Part shown: piece by piece, positions 11,924-23,133 of the stretch
Layout of the letters: each line of letters opens with the position of its first letter
Numbering within the stretch: the stretch's first letter is position 1
Assembly: GCA_009809945.1 (NCBI GenBank)
Contig: WTPW01000488.1
Coordinates: 83,140 to 147,139 of the forward strand
Direction: 5' to 3'
Source of the DNA: Gigaspora margarita
Lineage: Eukaryota > Glomeromycota > Glomeromycetes > Diversisporales > Gigasporaceae
DNA: 64,000 bases
Program-made: the position numbers and the translations under genes
The notes under the pieces: model-generated
What the model saw: the letters and a program-made list of their open reading frames with translations, nothing else
The model's database searches: none
What the model was told of the DNA's origin: nothing

Positions 11924-12289
11924 AAGGCCACGCAAAGTTAATTTTTCGTTTTGCATAACCTGGTGTTTCAAAATTCCGGTCGGCGGGTCGGATTTTTTTT
12001 TTTAAAAAATTACAACTTTGCGGCCTAAATCAATAGTTCATGTTCACATCTAAGGTCACGCAAAGCTAATTCTTCGGTTTGAATAACATGGAATCAGAAA
12101 ATTTTGTTTTTTTTTTTATCGGACCTATCGTGTAATTCCGGAAAATTAAAGTCATCATCGGGTGACACCGGAGAAAAATTAAATGGCAAAAATGGAATAA
12201 TTGGCACAATAGGAATTTAAAGAAAAAATTTTTTTTTGGAAAAATTGGTCGGTGGGTTATGCAAAACGAAAATTAACTTTACGTGGCTT
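11924..12289. mobile_element. TIR element (AAGGCCACGCAAAG ends)
   Basis: Inverted ends of about 36 bp begin AAGGCCACGCAAAGTTAATT and include CGTTTTGCATAACC. A third, direct copy of the terminal motif lies at about 12050. Similar termini recur near 28275, 28540 and 30310. There is no clear target duplication and no coding frame. Confidence 0.7.
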
Positions 12290-12299
12290 AATGTTCTTC

Positions 12300-13005
12300 G
12301 TCCAACAATTATTTATTTAAAAATTTACTGATACTTTAAAAGTCATAGTTTTTTGAAGTTAATCATAATTTTGTTGAAAAACATTTATGTATTTTGGATC
12401 GTGATAATGAAGCTGATAAAATCAACAAGACTTGGTTATGTACATTTATTAATAAATAATCTTCAATCAGTAAGATTTATCTTAGTAATCGCATATACAG
12501 GATAAAGAAATAAATAAAAATTTTAGCTAACAAAAATAAGCAATTTGTATATTTAATAAAGCGAAATAAAGTTATTGTTGTGTAGTTCTTTAATTAATGT
12601 ATTAATATGTAACATATTATAATTAATCAAAACATGAAATTATTGGGCATATCAATTCATAGGAAGACAAACGTCTGATTGGTTAATTTTTGTAGATCTC
12701 AGGTGATTTTCCGTGATAGTTAGCCAATCAAAATGCATAATTTTAAGAATTTAATATTACAAAAAAAAACGAAAAGAACTTCATATAAAAAAAACTTAGA
12801 AACTAATAAAGAATTTGTCACATTTTAGAAATAGGTGACACGTAAATTGATATTTATTATTAAATAAAACCAAAGTTCAAATCAATCAAAATTCAATATA
12901 CGAATAAATTATTAATGTAGCTATCTTGAAAAGTTATTAAAATAATTTTTCTTATTTTTTACCCATCACGACCTTTATTAGAAATGCGACATGTCCCTTA
13001 GCCCA
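12300..13005. other. Gene-free stretch
   Basis: Nothing was recognised on either strand. Confidence 0.45.
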
Positions 13006-13009
13006 TATA

Positions 13010-13183
13010 CAGTCAGACCTCCCTAAATGCAAGTCGTTGGGCCAAACTTTTGATGGCTTGCATTTAGAGAACAATAAGAAAAATTGCATTTATAGAGGTT
13101 AGAAATATATTTGGGCCGGAATTTAAGGTTGCATTTAGAGAGGTGTTGCATTTAGGGGAGTTGCATTTAGGGAGGTCTGACTG
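13010..13183. mobile_element. Tc1/mariner-like MITE
   Basis: The ends CAGTCAGACCTCCCTAAATG and CATTTAGGGAGGTCTGACTG are perfect inverted repeats of more than 20 bp. TA lies on each side (13008-13009, 13184-13185). The interior repeats 'tgcatttagagagg'. This is the best preserved member of the family in the window. Confidence 0.88.
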
Positions 13184-13189
13184 TAATTA

Positions 13190-15118
13190 ATGAAACAATC
13201 ACACTTATATATATTATCGATACCCAAAGTTACATTTACTAATCTAGTAGTGAACTCCACAATATTCAGAATACGTAAAATATTAGCATTAGCATAAGTA
13301 TCATTACAAGCCTTATTGTAATATATAGCATATCAAACAGTATACTTAAAGTTCTTCGTTTAAAACTTACATTTAAAGTCAATCTTCGTTTTTTGTTAAC
13401 CGTTTTTGGCATTTAAAACCTGTATAGTTAATTAATATAGCTAGTACTAGTAGTTTATAGCAAAAATATTTGCTTCTAAGTGAAGTTCTCTGTTTTGGGA
13501 TTATTTTGGGATTATTTTTTATATAAACCTAACGATAAAAAAAAAAGATAAATTTTTTTTTCATAAGTAAAATGGTGAAACATTGCATTTTAAAAAATAC
13601 TTAAAACTGTATAAATTAGTTACCTGGTCAATTGATTTATACCAGCCAATCGGAAGTTTGTCGTCCTATGACATATCGATAAAAAGCACATATATTTACT
13701 TTTACTTCTACAAGGTTTGATTTTTATATTAAAATTTTTTATGTAATTTTGTTTCTATACCATTGTTATAATAATAAAAAAAATGTCGAGTTACAAATAA
13801 CAGATTACTAAGTTAATACAATCTAATTTTTATATTATATATTAGAATAAGAATAGGTTAAATCTATCACTGATCAGATGATCATTGACCAATCGAATTA
13901 TTAAATTGGCGTTTTAATAAAATTGTTATCAAAAAATCCTCGCTTAATGTATTTACGATTTGTAGACATAATTTTGATTAATTATGGTATGTTATACTCT
14001 AGTTTAATATCTTATTGATAACATGGGTCAAAAACGATGTAACACATTACTCGACGTTTAAAAAATTCAAAATGTCGATACAGTGAGTTATACCGACATT
14101 TTATATTAAAATTTGAAAAAAATGCCGGTATAGAAAGATTTTACTATATCCTGATTTCGTTATAACCAGAGTGACGTGTAATACTTTTTTATTCAGAATG
14201 GTTCAAGAAAGATAGGTCAGGTGAGTCAAAAACAATGTTTTTGCACCAAGGGTCCCATGATGCTGGTGACATATTTTATTAAGTTTATTTATACTTTGAG
14301 ATTACTTATTTATGTTTTCATATATATTTTATGATTCTCTCTATTATGTCAGTTATGATCAGTAATTCTATTACATAAATCTTGTAATTCTTTTCCATTA
14401 AATCAATTTTTTTTGTAATTTTATTTACACCGTTACCTCCTCTTCCTCTAGTATATTTCAAAATTTCGGCCATTTTGCCAAGCTTGTATTTGATCACTAG
14501 TTAATATATTAGGTACTTCTAGAAACAAACCAGGTTTACAATTTGTGATTCAAATAAGGACTCCAAAATAATTAACGGTATTTATTATCGTTATATTTTT
14601 AATATTGAATTTATTCAATTCACTAATTGTTAAATTAATAAAGAAAAATTTTATTTTATTATAATTCCTAAGTATAATTGTTCTAGGTTAATCACAAAAT
14701 TCGTTGATTCTCAATCGACACTTGTTACTTTTCAATCTGAAGAATAACTTAGGTGAATGTTTAATGCAAATTAATTAAATTAAGTTTAAATCAGTAATGA
14801 TAACATGATTTCATCTTGATATAAATAAAGAAAAATAATAATCGAATTTTAGTTTAATGAAATAAATAAATTTTTATAACAATTTTCTTTAATAATAACC
14901 ATGGAATCATGAAAATATAACTTTCTGAGTAGCAAGCCTTTTAATCTAATCTTGAAACTCTATTTAGCCAAAGGAAAAATAAATACTGTTTAATGGAGAA
15001 AAGTCGTTATATTGAATTTTTGAACGTAATCCAAACCTTTCACATATTCGATTTTGTTTATTTGGTATTTATATTTCAAAATTCTTTACTGCGATACGGC
15101 TAAAAAGCTTCGTTTGAT
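13190..15118. other. Gene-free stretch
   Basis: No supported coding sequence was seen. There are scattered short ORFs only. Some 'tgtcgatac' and 'ccgacatt' inverted words occur at 14050-14115. Confidence 0.45.
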
Positions 15119-15121
15119 TAA

Positions 15122-15343
15122 GCAGCTGAAGACAAACTAGGGAACAAATTTATCATTAATAACTTTTATAAAACAATTTGCTCCACGACCAAGCTAATTG
15201 AACATGCAGGTCAAGATAAAACTGGAAAGAAAATCCGTGTAAGATATTGTTGCATCTCACAGCAGGTTGAAGATACAATACGCGAATGTAAAGTTTGTAT
15301 CACCAGGCGAGCTTTAAAAAAAAGTTTTCGCCGATTCGCTTAA
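15122..15343 (+). pseudogene. Retroelement integrase-like zinc-binding fragment (relic)
   Basis: An open frame of 73 codons without a usable ATG encodes ...KLIEHAGQDKTGKKIR, then RYCCISQQVEDTIRECKVC. This order (H-A-G-x2-K-T, K-I-R-x-R-Y, then C-x2-C about 20 residues on) follows the H2C2 zinc-binding domain that precedes the integrase core of retroelements and of related transposases. The first histidine of the pair is not evident. Stops bound the frame on both sides and no DDE core was found downstream. The assignment rests on motif spacing only; a chance resemblance is possible. Confidence 0.5.
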
Positions 15344-16712
15344 TAGTTCCCGAAGGTTTTCTAAACTTTTGTAAGTATAATTAATCCTCCTAATAAATGC
15401 ACTAATTTAATTAATTTTATTTTAATATTATATAATAGTAATCATTAATTTGGCAAAGTTTTGGATGAAATAGACAATTCTTTTACTAAAAAAAAAGGTC
15501 ATTCCAAAAGAAAGGACTCAAGAAAATCGACTTATTTTAAAAAAAACAAACCTAATTTCAGCATTAATGTTTGTTCTTGGCGAAGAACATTTATTATGTA
15601 CAAGAATGAATGGCATGTTTTACGCTATCATTGTAAAAATAATTTTTTCTTACGTTTTTTTAGCGAATTTTTATTTAAATAAAGTTTTCAAAGTTCATAT
15701 TAAATTTATAATATTTATGTTTAATAAACTTTTATCAAATTCACCGATTGCAAAGTAACGTACGTTATTTTTAAATTTACGATCAATTTCGAAGCAATGT
15801 AAATTGAAAAATGACGAATAACATAATTACCTTAATAAAATGACGTAGTATATTCAATAAATTTTATTTAGTAAAATTTAATACTTAAAATTTTACAATA
15901 GAAAAATGAAAAAAGTGAATAGAATTAGAAGCCAGTAGAACAAATATAGTAAACATGACAACCCTGATTATAAAGCTAGGTCATTATTCCATATCAGTAG
16001 TGAAGAAGATATTTTGAGGACCAATAATACCGTAAATCAATTATCAGATTTTAAAAATTAAGATAATGGACTAATTTCAAGTATGATTATTAAACTTAAA
16101 TTCCCAATTCATGAGTGGGACTCACTATCGCTATCGGCCTGAGAAACAAAATATCACTATAGATTATATCGAAAGATTATTATATGTATTTTATTATGTC
16201 GTGTCGAAGTTTGATAATTCCAAGTTTAAATTCGCACGATATAGAACCTTCACTGTAACAATAAATGATTTACTACTAGTGTCACGGTTTAATTTAGAAT
16301 ATGGCGCGATTGTTGATTTGCGTGATGCATAAAATTAATTAAAAGTCAAATAGTTTAATGCGTGTAACCCGGACGATGATACCTCCGGAGATAATCTTGT
16401 ACTATATAAAGCGATTAGTTTCATTAATAAACGTTAGTTAATAACTTTGACTATAGTAAATACGATCTTATTAATATACTAAGTGATCGTCGCTGCAATA
16501 GTGAAGGTGACGAGTTGGTGGATTACCTGAACGATACCCCAGTAGAAGATTCGAAGGGAATTTAACAAAGACCCCCATACTATAAATGTGCACGAAACTA
16601 GCAAAACTTTACTCTTAATGGTTAATTCTGAATTTGGCTAATTTTAAAATTTTAAGATCTCTATTTTAATCTAAAACTTATTTGAAAGTAATTTGCAATA
16701 TATTAAAGCATA
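15344..16712. other. Probable decayed coding region, no gene called
   Basis: Composition is more mixed than the surrounding repeats and several short plus-strand frames occur (for example 15461-15682). None has a recognisable domain. It may be the remains of the element that left the integrase fragment just upstream. Confidence 0.35.
16111..16332 (+). CDS. Unrecognised 73-residue ORF sharing a 28-bp block with 23134-23161
   Basis: The frame runs from ATG to TAA and ends ...NLEYGAIVDLRDA. I do not recognise the protein. The last part lies in a 28-bp block (16297-16324) found exactly at 23134-23161, where the same frame also reads EYGAIVDLR. That suggests a piece of a multicopy coding sequence, probably a dead transposable element, rather than a free-standing gene. 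Confidence 0.15.
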   Translation: MSGTHYRYRPEKQNITIDYIERLLYVFYYVVSKFDNSKFKFARYRTFTVTINDLLLVSRFNLEYGAIVDLRDA

Positions 16713-16720
16713 ATACTAAC

Positions 16721-16992
16721 CAGGCCTACCGAATAAATGATTGTAGGGGCAATTAATTGCAATTTTTCCAGCTCAATTAATTGATTGACGGCGTAGCCAC
16801 AATTTAGTGAATTAATTGCATTTTTACGTAATTAGATTAATATCATATATTCACTAATAGAATGATTTTGATTTTTTACTGTTTAAAAAATCGATCATTA
16901 ATTGGATTTCAATAATTTTTGATAATTTTGATTGATTTTAATTGTATGGCGTATAGTAAAAATTAATTTTAATTGATTTTTCGGTAGACCTG
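16721..16992. mobile_element. hAT-like MITE (CAGGCCTACCGAA ends)
   Basis: The ends CAGGCCTACCGAA and TTCGGTAGACCTG are inverted with one mismatch. A perfect 8-bp duplication ATACTAAC flanks them (16713-16720, 16993-17000). There is no coding frame. Confidence 0.85.
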
Positions 16993-17000
16993 ATACTAAC

Positions 17001-17640
17001 CTATTAACTAGATGTAGAACTTAAATTAATTTGACAAAATTATTTTTTAGCGACATAACGTTTAAGCTTTGGAATGTAGTTTAGTCAAAAATTAAAATTA
17101 ATTAGGGATGTTAAGTAGTTAGAATGGTTTAAGTCAAAACAATCTAAAACTAGTTTATTTATCACGTCTGTTGAGACAACATATAAATGTTGCACATGAA
17201 CTAGTTTGTAACTTTTGTCGCAGGTCGATTAATGACTTTCGTCACTAAAAACCTAGCTCAAACGATGAACACAAATAACTTTCACCTAAAGTGATACCAG
17301 CTCACAAATTGAGGGTAGGTAATTTATAATCGGTTTTTACTTAAGAAAAAGGCGCTTATTCATATTTTATTATTTATATATACATACTTTGACTCATATT
17401 ATTATAAATTAATCATACGGTTTTTTGACTCTAAAATTAATTACATTTACTTCATTTTTCATGCATAATTATTTTCTTATTATCTGACTGTTACATAAAC
17501 ACATGAGTCACGTGAATCAAGCGAATCACGTGCACAAGACACTAATCGATCGATCTTATTTCTAAACATACAATTCTCTCTGTAGCATAATTTATGTGTT
17601 AATCCAAAATACTTTCACGTAAGTAATACCCAATATTTAA
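17001..17640. other. Gene-free stretch
   Basis: Nothing was recognised on either strand. Confidence 0.45.
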
Positions 17641-17641
17641 T

Positions 17642-18072
17642 AGTTATTCGGCACGAAGTGCCGAATAACTGAGTTATTTGCTGTATGCTATTTGATTGGT
17701 CGATTTTAAGCACCGGAGGTGCTTAAAATTCGACCAGTCAAATCATATGGCAAATAACGGTAAGGTACAATAGTGTTCTAATACTAGTATTAGAATACTA
17801 TAGTACCGTAGTTATGAGTACTTCGTGCTTGAATAACTGGATTATACGGCATTTATATTTGTTGGTTTTGCATACCAACTGTTGATCGGCGTTTGAGATT
17901 TTAAATTTTTATGCACGTGAGTTACACACGTTGTCCGGATATATTTTAAATCCGGAACGGATTTAAAATATTTCGGATAACGTGTGTAACTCACGTGCAT
18001 AAAAATTTAAAATCTCAAACGCCGGATAACAGTTGGTAAATGCAAAATCCAACAAATAGAAAATGCCGTATA
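17642..18072. repeat. Cluster of four palindromes
   Basis: Four self-complementary blocks lie side by side. 17642-17670 has perfect 13-bp arms (AGTTATTCGGCAC, loop GAA). 17674-17757 has about 40-bp imperfect arms with a GGA loop. 17764-17807 has about 22-bp arms. 17844-18072 has arms of about 112 bp containing GCACGTGAGTTACACACG. A half-copy of the first palindrome recurs at about 17812-17840. The cluster sits about 130 bp beyond the 3' end of the BTB gene. Confidence 0.85.
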
Positions 18073-18201
18073 AATTATTGTTATTTGCATAAAAAGATTA
18101 CTAGGTATGCCACTGTGATAAAATAATAAAATCTATATTAAGCCAATTTGAATTCATAAATTGTTATAGAAAATTTTCGTTAGATTAAATCTACAATTTG
18201 T

Positions 18202-18301
18202 TTATTTCTTCAATAAACCGTTGGTTATTTCACGTTGTTTCAATGCCCATGAATTGTTTGGATTAATTTCTAATGATCTGTTTAAATCTGCAAGTGACTC
18301 A
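18202..18301 (-). pseudogene. Out-of-frame tail of the BTB-TPR gene
   Basis: In another frame the minus strand continues as GYDESLADLNRSLEI, then NPNNSWALKQREITNGLLKK and a TAA at 18202-18204. This is the second half of a TPR unit plus a short C-terminal end. It is cut from the main frame by a loss of about 11 bp relative to the other repeat units, next to the TGA at 18302-18304. It could be a real deletion, an indel error, or a very recent change. Confidence 0.7.
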
Positions 18302-19871
18302 TCATATCCGATAAGTATTTCCACGAGCTTCTAATGCAAATGCATCATTCGGTTCAATCTCCAATGATCTAGTTAAATCAGCAAGTGACTCTTCATATTT
18401 GCCCATCTTGCTATAGGTATTTCCACGACTTTTAAATGCAAATGCATTATTTGGTACAATTTCTAATGATCTGTTTAAATCAGCAAGTGACTCATTATAT
18501 CTGCCCACCATACGATAGGATTCACCACGAGCTCTCAATGTAAATGCATCATCCGGTTTAATTTCTAATGATTTGTCTAAATCAACAAGTGACTCATTAT
18601 ATCTGCCCATCTTATGATAGATACTTCCACGACTTTTAAATGCAAATGCATTGTTTGGTTCAATTTCTAATGATTTATTTAAATCTGCAAATGACTCATT
18701 ATATTTGCCCACCATACGATAGGATTCACCACGACTTCTTAATGCAAATGCATTATTTGGTTCAATTTCTAATGATTTAGTTAAGTCGGTAATTGATTCT
18801 TTATATTTACCCGTGATACGATAAGTTTCACCACATTTTCTTAATTCTGATGCTTTATTAGATTCAATTTCTGAAAATTTATTATCAACAACAGGAGCAA
18901 CTCTGTTTCGTGAAGGTAATGGTGTTGAAGGTAAATTAACACGAGGGGGTAAAATATGGGAAGTGAGAGGACTGTTGGGTGCCATAAATTTTAGCGTAAT
19001 ATCTGCCCACAAGTTTGGATCAAGGATTTTATGAGAAGGTCGAATCTTATTAAAGACATCTTCACCAGAAATTTGAAAATATCGAATAAAAGGGAGACAA
19101 TTTTGAAGTGAACTTTTTAAAATCAAGAAATGTTCATCAGACCATCGATCAGGATTGGGAGGTAAAGAAGGATTTTGAGCAATTCCCCACTTAATAGTAT
19201 ATTCCCAAAATTTTCCTTCATCCATTTGTAAATTATCGATTTTTAGGATAAATATTAAGATATTTTCTGGAAGATTAAGAAATTCATCTGAATTAAAAAT
19301 AATATTTGGATGTTTAGCAATAATCGTTGCACAAAATTGTTGTAAGTCTTTTAAATTATTGTCCTTAAAACTAGTTTGATAAACACGAGAAAAGTTAAGA
19401 CGTAACCAGGAAGATTTATTTTCAAGTAGAAACAATTGGACATGTTTAATCAACTCTTCAAGACGAAACTCATTGGAAGCAATCAGAAGTTCAAAGATAA
19501 CTGAAGTGTTAACATTTTTTAAAGAGATGGTACCACAATAAATATACCTAGATATATATTTTATGATAAAACCTTATTAATACTTCTGAAATTTAGTTTA
19601 AATACTATATTAATACTTACTTGACAATAATATTGAATACTTCAATTGAAATATTATCTTGCTTTATTATTTTCACATTATTGTCGTTATAAGTAATTGT
19701 GTCTAATTTATTTTTAAAATATAAACATCGAGAATTTAGGATGATAGAATGTACTTTAAATGTCTGAATATTTGGTGATTGACCAACTTCACTGATAACA
19801 TTATATTCATTATTATTTTTAAGAAGTTCATTTAAATTACTAGCAAGTTGCTCGAAGAAATTTGCTGTCAT
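18302..19871 (-). CDS. BTB-BACK protein with C-terminal TPR repeats
   Basis: Two exons, 19871-19621 and 19547-18302, are joined over a 73-nt GTAAGT...CTAG intron (19548-19620). The splice restores the BTB sequence IIVKYIYCGTISL and gives 498 residues. The ATG at 19871 is the first in frame. Residues about 15-125 form the BTB/POZ fold (FKVHSIILNSRCLYFKNKL), which dimerises and in many proteins recruits cullin-3. About 125-250 resemble BACK (FWEYTIKWGIAQN). A proline-rich linker follows. From about 315 there are five 34-residue TPR units (GESYRMVGKYNESFADLNKS type) and part of a sixth. Many fungal relatives end in a TLDc domain instead. The frame stops inside the sixth TPR and the remainder lies out of frame at 18202-18301. 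It is probably a ubiquitin-ligase adaptor; the substrate is unknown. Confidence 0.88.
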
Positions 19872-19879
19872 AATTGCAT

Positions 19880-20430
19880 AAAATAGTAAAACAATTTGTG
19901 AACCTTTAACGTCAGCGAAAATCTTCTATATATTAAAAATCGTTGGATTATGCACTACGACCGACTTTTTAAATTCCACTATATATGATATGTGGAATAG
20001 ACTAAGAAAGTTCCGAGGAACTTTGTGTCGCACAATACATGTACAATCAAAGAAATTCAATTCGTCGACAATCTTCTATCGTAAACTGCTGACTCGTATA
20101 CCTCTATGAGTTGTACCCGGCATTACACTTGAAAATTAAAATTTTATTGCCCTGTTTCTTAAAAATTTTATTTCTTAAATTCCAAACTCCTGTGATCGTT
20201 TACGGTTATCACCCTGAACTCTTAAACCGTGTACTTTCATCACCGATTTTGATCGATGATTGAACTTCACAGGAATATTCCTTAAATTTTCTTTATTTGT
20301 TATTGTTATTTATATCTTTTTATTTCCCATTTCATCATTCTTATACATATCATTTCTTATTACCATATTGGACTATTATACTAAAATGGATCGAAGTCCC
20401 TTATAGATGTGATAACTGAACACTTATCAG
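19880..20430. other. Gene-free 5' flank of the BTB gene
   Basis: Presumed promoter side of the BTB-TPR gene. No core promoter could be identified. A perfect 18-bp palindrome AAAGTTCCGAGGAACTTT lies at about 20008-20025. Confidence 0.4.
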
Positions 20431-20433
20431 TTA

Positions 20434-21301
20434 TTGTACGGGTCTTATGTAACAACCCGTGCTTTTTCCACTCATTTATTGGCACATGTTTAAAAAATAA
20501 CTAAATCGGAGCACTTTCATATTTAATAAAAATATGAAAGTATCCCGATTTAATTATTTTATTTTTATTATTAATAAGTATTTGTCTTCACTTTTTAAAA
20601 ATATTGGGACATTCGCGTTATTAGGTCTTTTTTAAATTTTTTTTGGATGATGTCGGCATTAATTTGTTTTCGCTTGTTTTAAAATTGTCTTGGTTAGATC
20701 AGGTAGGCATTATTAGGACTTCGTTTCTTTAAATTCTTATTAGATAGAATCGCATATTATTGGATTTTTGTTTTTTTAAAGAAAAACTTTTATTGAAAAG
20801 TCATGAGTTATTAGATCTTCGCTTTCTTTAAACTTTTTATTAGACAGATTCGTATTTATTAAAATTCTTTTGGCAGATTGCACGTTATTAAGTTTTTCTT
20901 TCTTTAAATTCTAATAATACTGAGTCATATGTTACTTTGTTTTACTTTCTTTATCTGTTATATAATTTTCACTGAACGGAGGTTATGTTATTAAATTTTC
21001 GTTTTCTTTAAAACTTTTGGATAAGGCTAAACATAAATTTGTTTTGCTTTTAGATTTAATTTAGTTCTTCGTTTTTTTTTAAAAAAAAATTCTTGTGAAT
21101 GAGATTTTACATTATTAGGTTTATGCTTGAACTTTGGTTTAATTGTTTGATATTTTGCATGAAAGAATTAATAATTTAAATCATAGATAATTCTTTTTGA
21201 TTTACGCTGTTATCCAATACGTGTATTTAATATTTCATATTAAAATTGGCTTTTTATTGAGGTGAAGGTGACACACGTGTTGTTACGTCGGACCCGTACA
21301 A
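20434..21301. mobile_element. TA-flanked TIR element with TTGTACGGGTC ends
   Basis: The ends TTGTACGGGTCTTATGTAAC and GTTACGTCGGACCCGTACAA are inverted with a few mismatches. TA is on both sides (20432-20433, 21302-21303). About 20605-21120 inside is a T-rich, diverged tandem repeat of about 60-65 bp ('ttattaggtcttcg' plus 'tttctttaaattctt'). Confidence 0.65.
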
Positions 21302-21304
21302 TAA

Positions 21305-21755
21305 TATAGTTATTGTATGGGATTGTATTAGGGTGTACAGGATTATGCGAACGCATAATATGCGCATAATTGGCCATTATTTCGCATCGCATATGCTTCG
21401 CATAATTAGGGCATAATTAGGCAAAAAGGGCATCCTGATCACGTGTATGGATTGTGATTGGTAGATGAGTGATTTGACGAAGATAATGAAGAACTTAAAT
21501 CGTTTCCGAAAGATCACGTGAGTTACTGAAATCGCATAATCGAGAAAATTTATATATAAAAACGCATAATTCGCATCCATCGCATAATTGACCCCAGTCA
21601 CATCGCATAATTTACCTTATCGCATCGCATAATTCTGGACACCCTAGATTGTATAAATAACTAAATTTGCACGGGCAACCTGTGTCACATGACCTTCGGC
21701 ATGTGACCAGGTTAACCGGTGCAAATTTAGTTAATACAATAACTATAACGAATTA
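21305..21755. repeat. Palindrome interrupted by the 21329-21646 element
   Basis: The arms are ATAGTTATTGTAT...TAACTAAATTTGCAC (21305-21320 and 21655-21683) and GTGCAAATTTAGTTA...ATACAATAACTAT (21718-21752). The centre contains CATGACCTTCGGCATGTGAC. Removing the insert restores one continuous hairpin. Confidence 0.7.
21329..21646. mobile_element. hAT-like MITE (TAGGGTGTACAG ends) rich in GCATAAT
   Basis: The ends TAGGGTGTACAGGATTATGC and GCATAATTCTGGACACCCTA are inverted. A perfect 8-bp duplication GATTGTAT flanks it (21321-21328, 21647-21654). The interior is full of CGCATAAT words. It split the palindrome that now lies on both sides. Confidence 0.88.
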
Positions 21756-21799
21756 GATCGACTACCGGATGGTGTCCCGATCCTCAGTCCCATTTTGCA

Positions 21800-22760
21800 C
21801 GAATCTTGACTATAGGTGTTCGGCGGAAGTTTAATTAGGTGTAAATGTGTAAGAGGGATTGTGGTTATTAAAGTAGGGATTGGTGTTAAAAGAATCGGAT
21901 GATTCGAATGACATTAGATAGCAGATAAAGGCTTTTCTTAGTGTAATTAATTTATGTTGGAGGAATATGTATTTAAAGACTCGAATTTTACCTCTCAATA
22001 AAACCCTCAGACTTCAATCTGTCTTATAAATCCCAAATACCTATAAGTTAGTAGGCATCTCAAAGCCGAAGGCAACTTATATAAATTTTATTTGCATTGT
22101 CGAATTCTCAACACTGCTTGTTAGCATTAAGCTGCTGCTTTTTGTTTGTTTTATTGATTGTTGATTAATGATTTGATACATCGATTGATTGTTCGATTTA
22201 TTACATTAGTATTACATTGATCACTGAATGATTTCTTCAAGACTAAAAAAACATTAATCCCAATAATGTAACTATTCCCCACCACTACAGTCCGCTTATT
22301 TATTTTCCCTTCACACCAAAATACTTGTCTGCCCCCTTCAGAATTCTCTATTTGAATTCTTGAGCGCCCCTCTCTATAAGTAAAAATCCGTTTACTATCC
22401 AAGTAGCTTAAACCGGCAAGTCTGCTGCTCTCCCAACCCGATAGTAACACCGGATATCCTGGGATAAAAATTCAATTTATATCCGGATATTATCCTATTA
22501 AATCCTGAAGAATAGCATCTTCACACTTTGAGGAATATCAAGTTGATGTAAAACTTTGATTTGAACGAGAAACATACAACGGGTATATCTTTAGTCTTTG
22601 AAAATACCAGAATAAAAGAGTCAGCAATTTACGATATTTTTCAAAAAATTTTTAATTTACATTGATTAGAACCAAAAATTGGTTAGAAAATACCGAACAG
22701 TGTTTCTTAGTCCATTTCCCGCATATGATCTAAACGCAAATCTATAATGCAAATTGTTTG
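21800..22760. other. Stretch without a supported gene
   Basis: There is one unrecognised minus-strand frame, listed separately. At 22450-22500 there are CCGGATATCC and TATCCGGATA words like the ends of the nested element at 49033-50458, possibly a solitary remnant. Confidence 0.4.
22151..22450 (-). CDS. Unrecognised 99-residue ORF
   Basis: The ATG-to-stop frame starts MLLSGWESSRLAGLSYLD and has a less biased composition than chance ORFs here. No domain, signal peptide or splice structure was recognised. Most likely a relic or chance frame. Confidence 0.15.
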   Translation of the reverse strand: MLLSGWESSRLAGLSYLDSKRIFTYREGRSRIQIENSEGGRQVFWCEGKINKRTVVVGNSYIIGINVFLVLKKSFSDQCNTNVINRTINRCIKSLINNQ

Positions 22761-22763
22761 GCA

Positions 22764-22925
22764 TAGTCAGTCCTCTCTAAATGCAACCTCCCTAAATGTA
22801 TAATCTCTAAATCATGACCTGACTTCGTCTCAATTCATAGAATTTTACCTCTCTAAATGCAACATCGCTCTAAATGCAGTTTTTTTTATAGGCCCCTCAG
22901 CCATGCATTTAAAGAAGTCTGACTG
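22764..22925. mobile_element. Degraded Tc1/mariner-like MITE
   Basis: The left end TAGTCAGTCCTCTCTAAATG and the right end CATTTAAAGAAGTCTGACTG are inverted with mismatches. They belong to the same family as 13010-13183. The flanking TA has been lost. Confidence 0.65.
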
Positions 22926-23133
22926 AGCTCTCACATTACGTTACTGGTACAGGCATCAATTGTCTGTCACAGAAGTACCTTGCAGCTTCGTAACGTTCGA
23001 TCCTAAAAATTTTTTGGCACTTTCATGCTAATTGAACTCAAAATAATGTGCTATTAATCCATAGCTTCATTTGAGTTTATAAGTATATAATATTGGTGTC
23101 ACAATTTCTGCTCGGGATTTCGTGGTGCGATCG

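Noticed and set aside
15461..15758. Two overlapping Lys/Phe-rich ORFs
   Set aside because: No domain, conflicting frames and low-complexity composition. At most the tail of a dead element.
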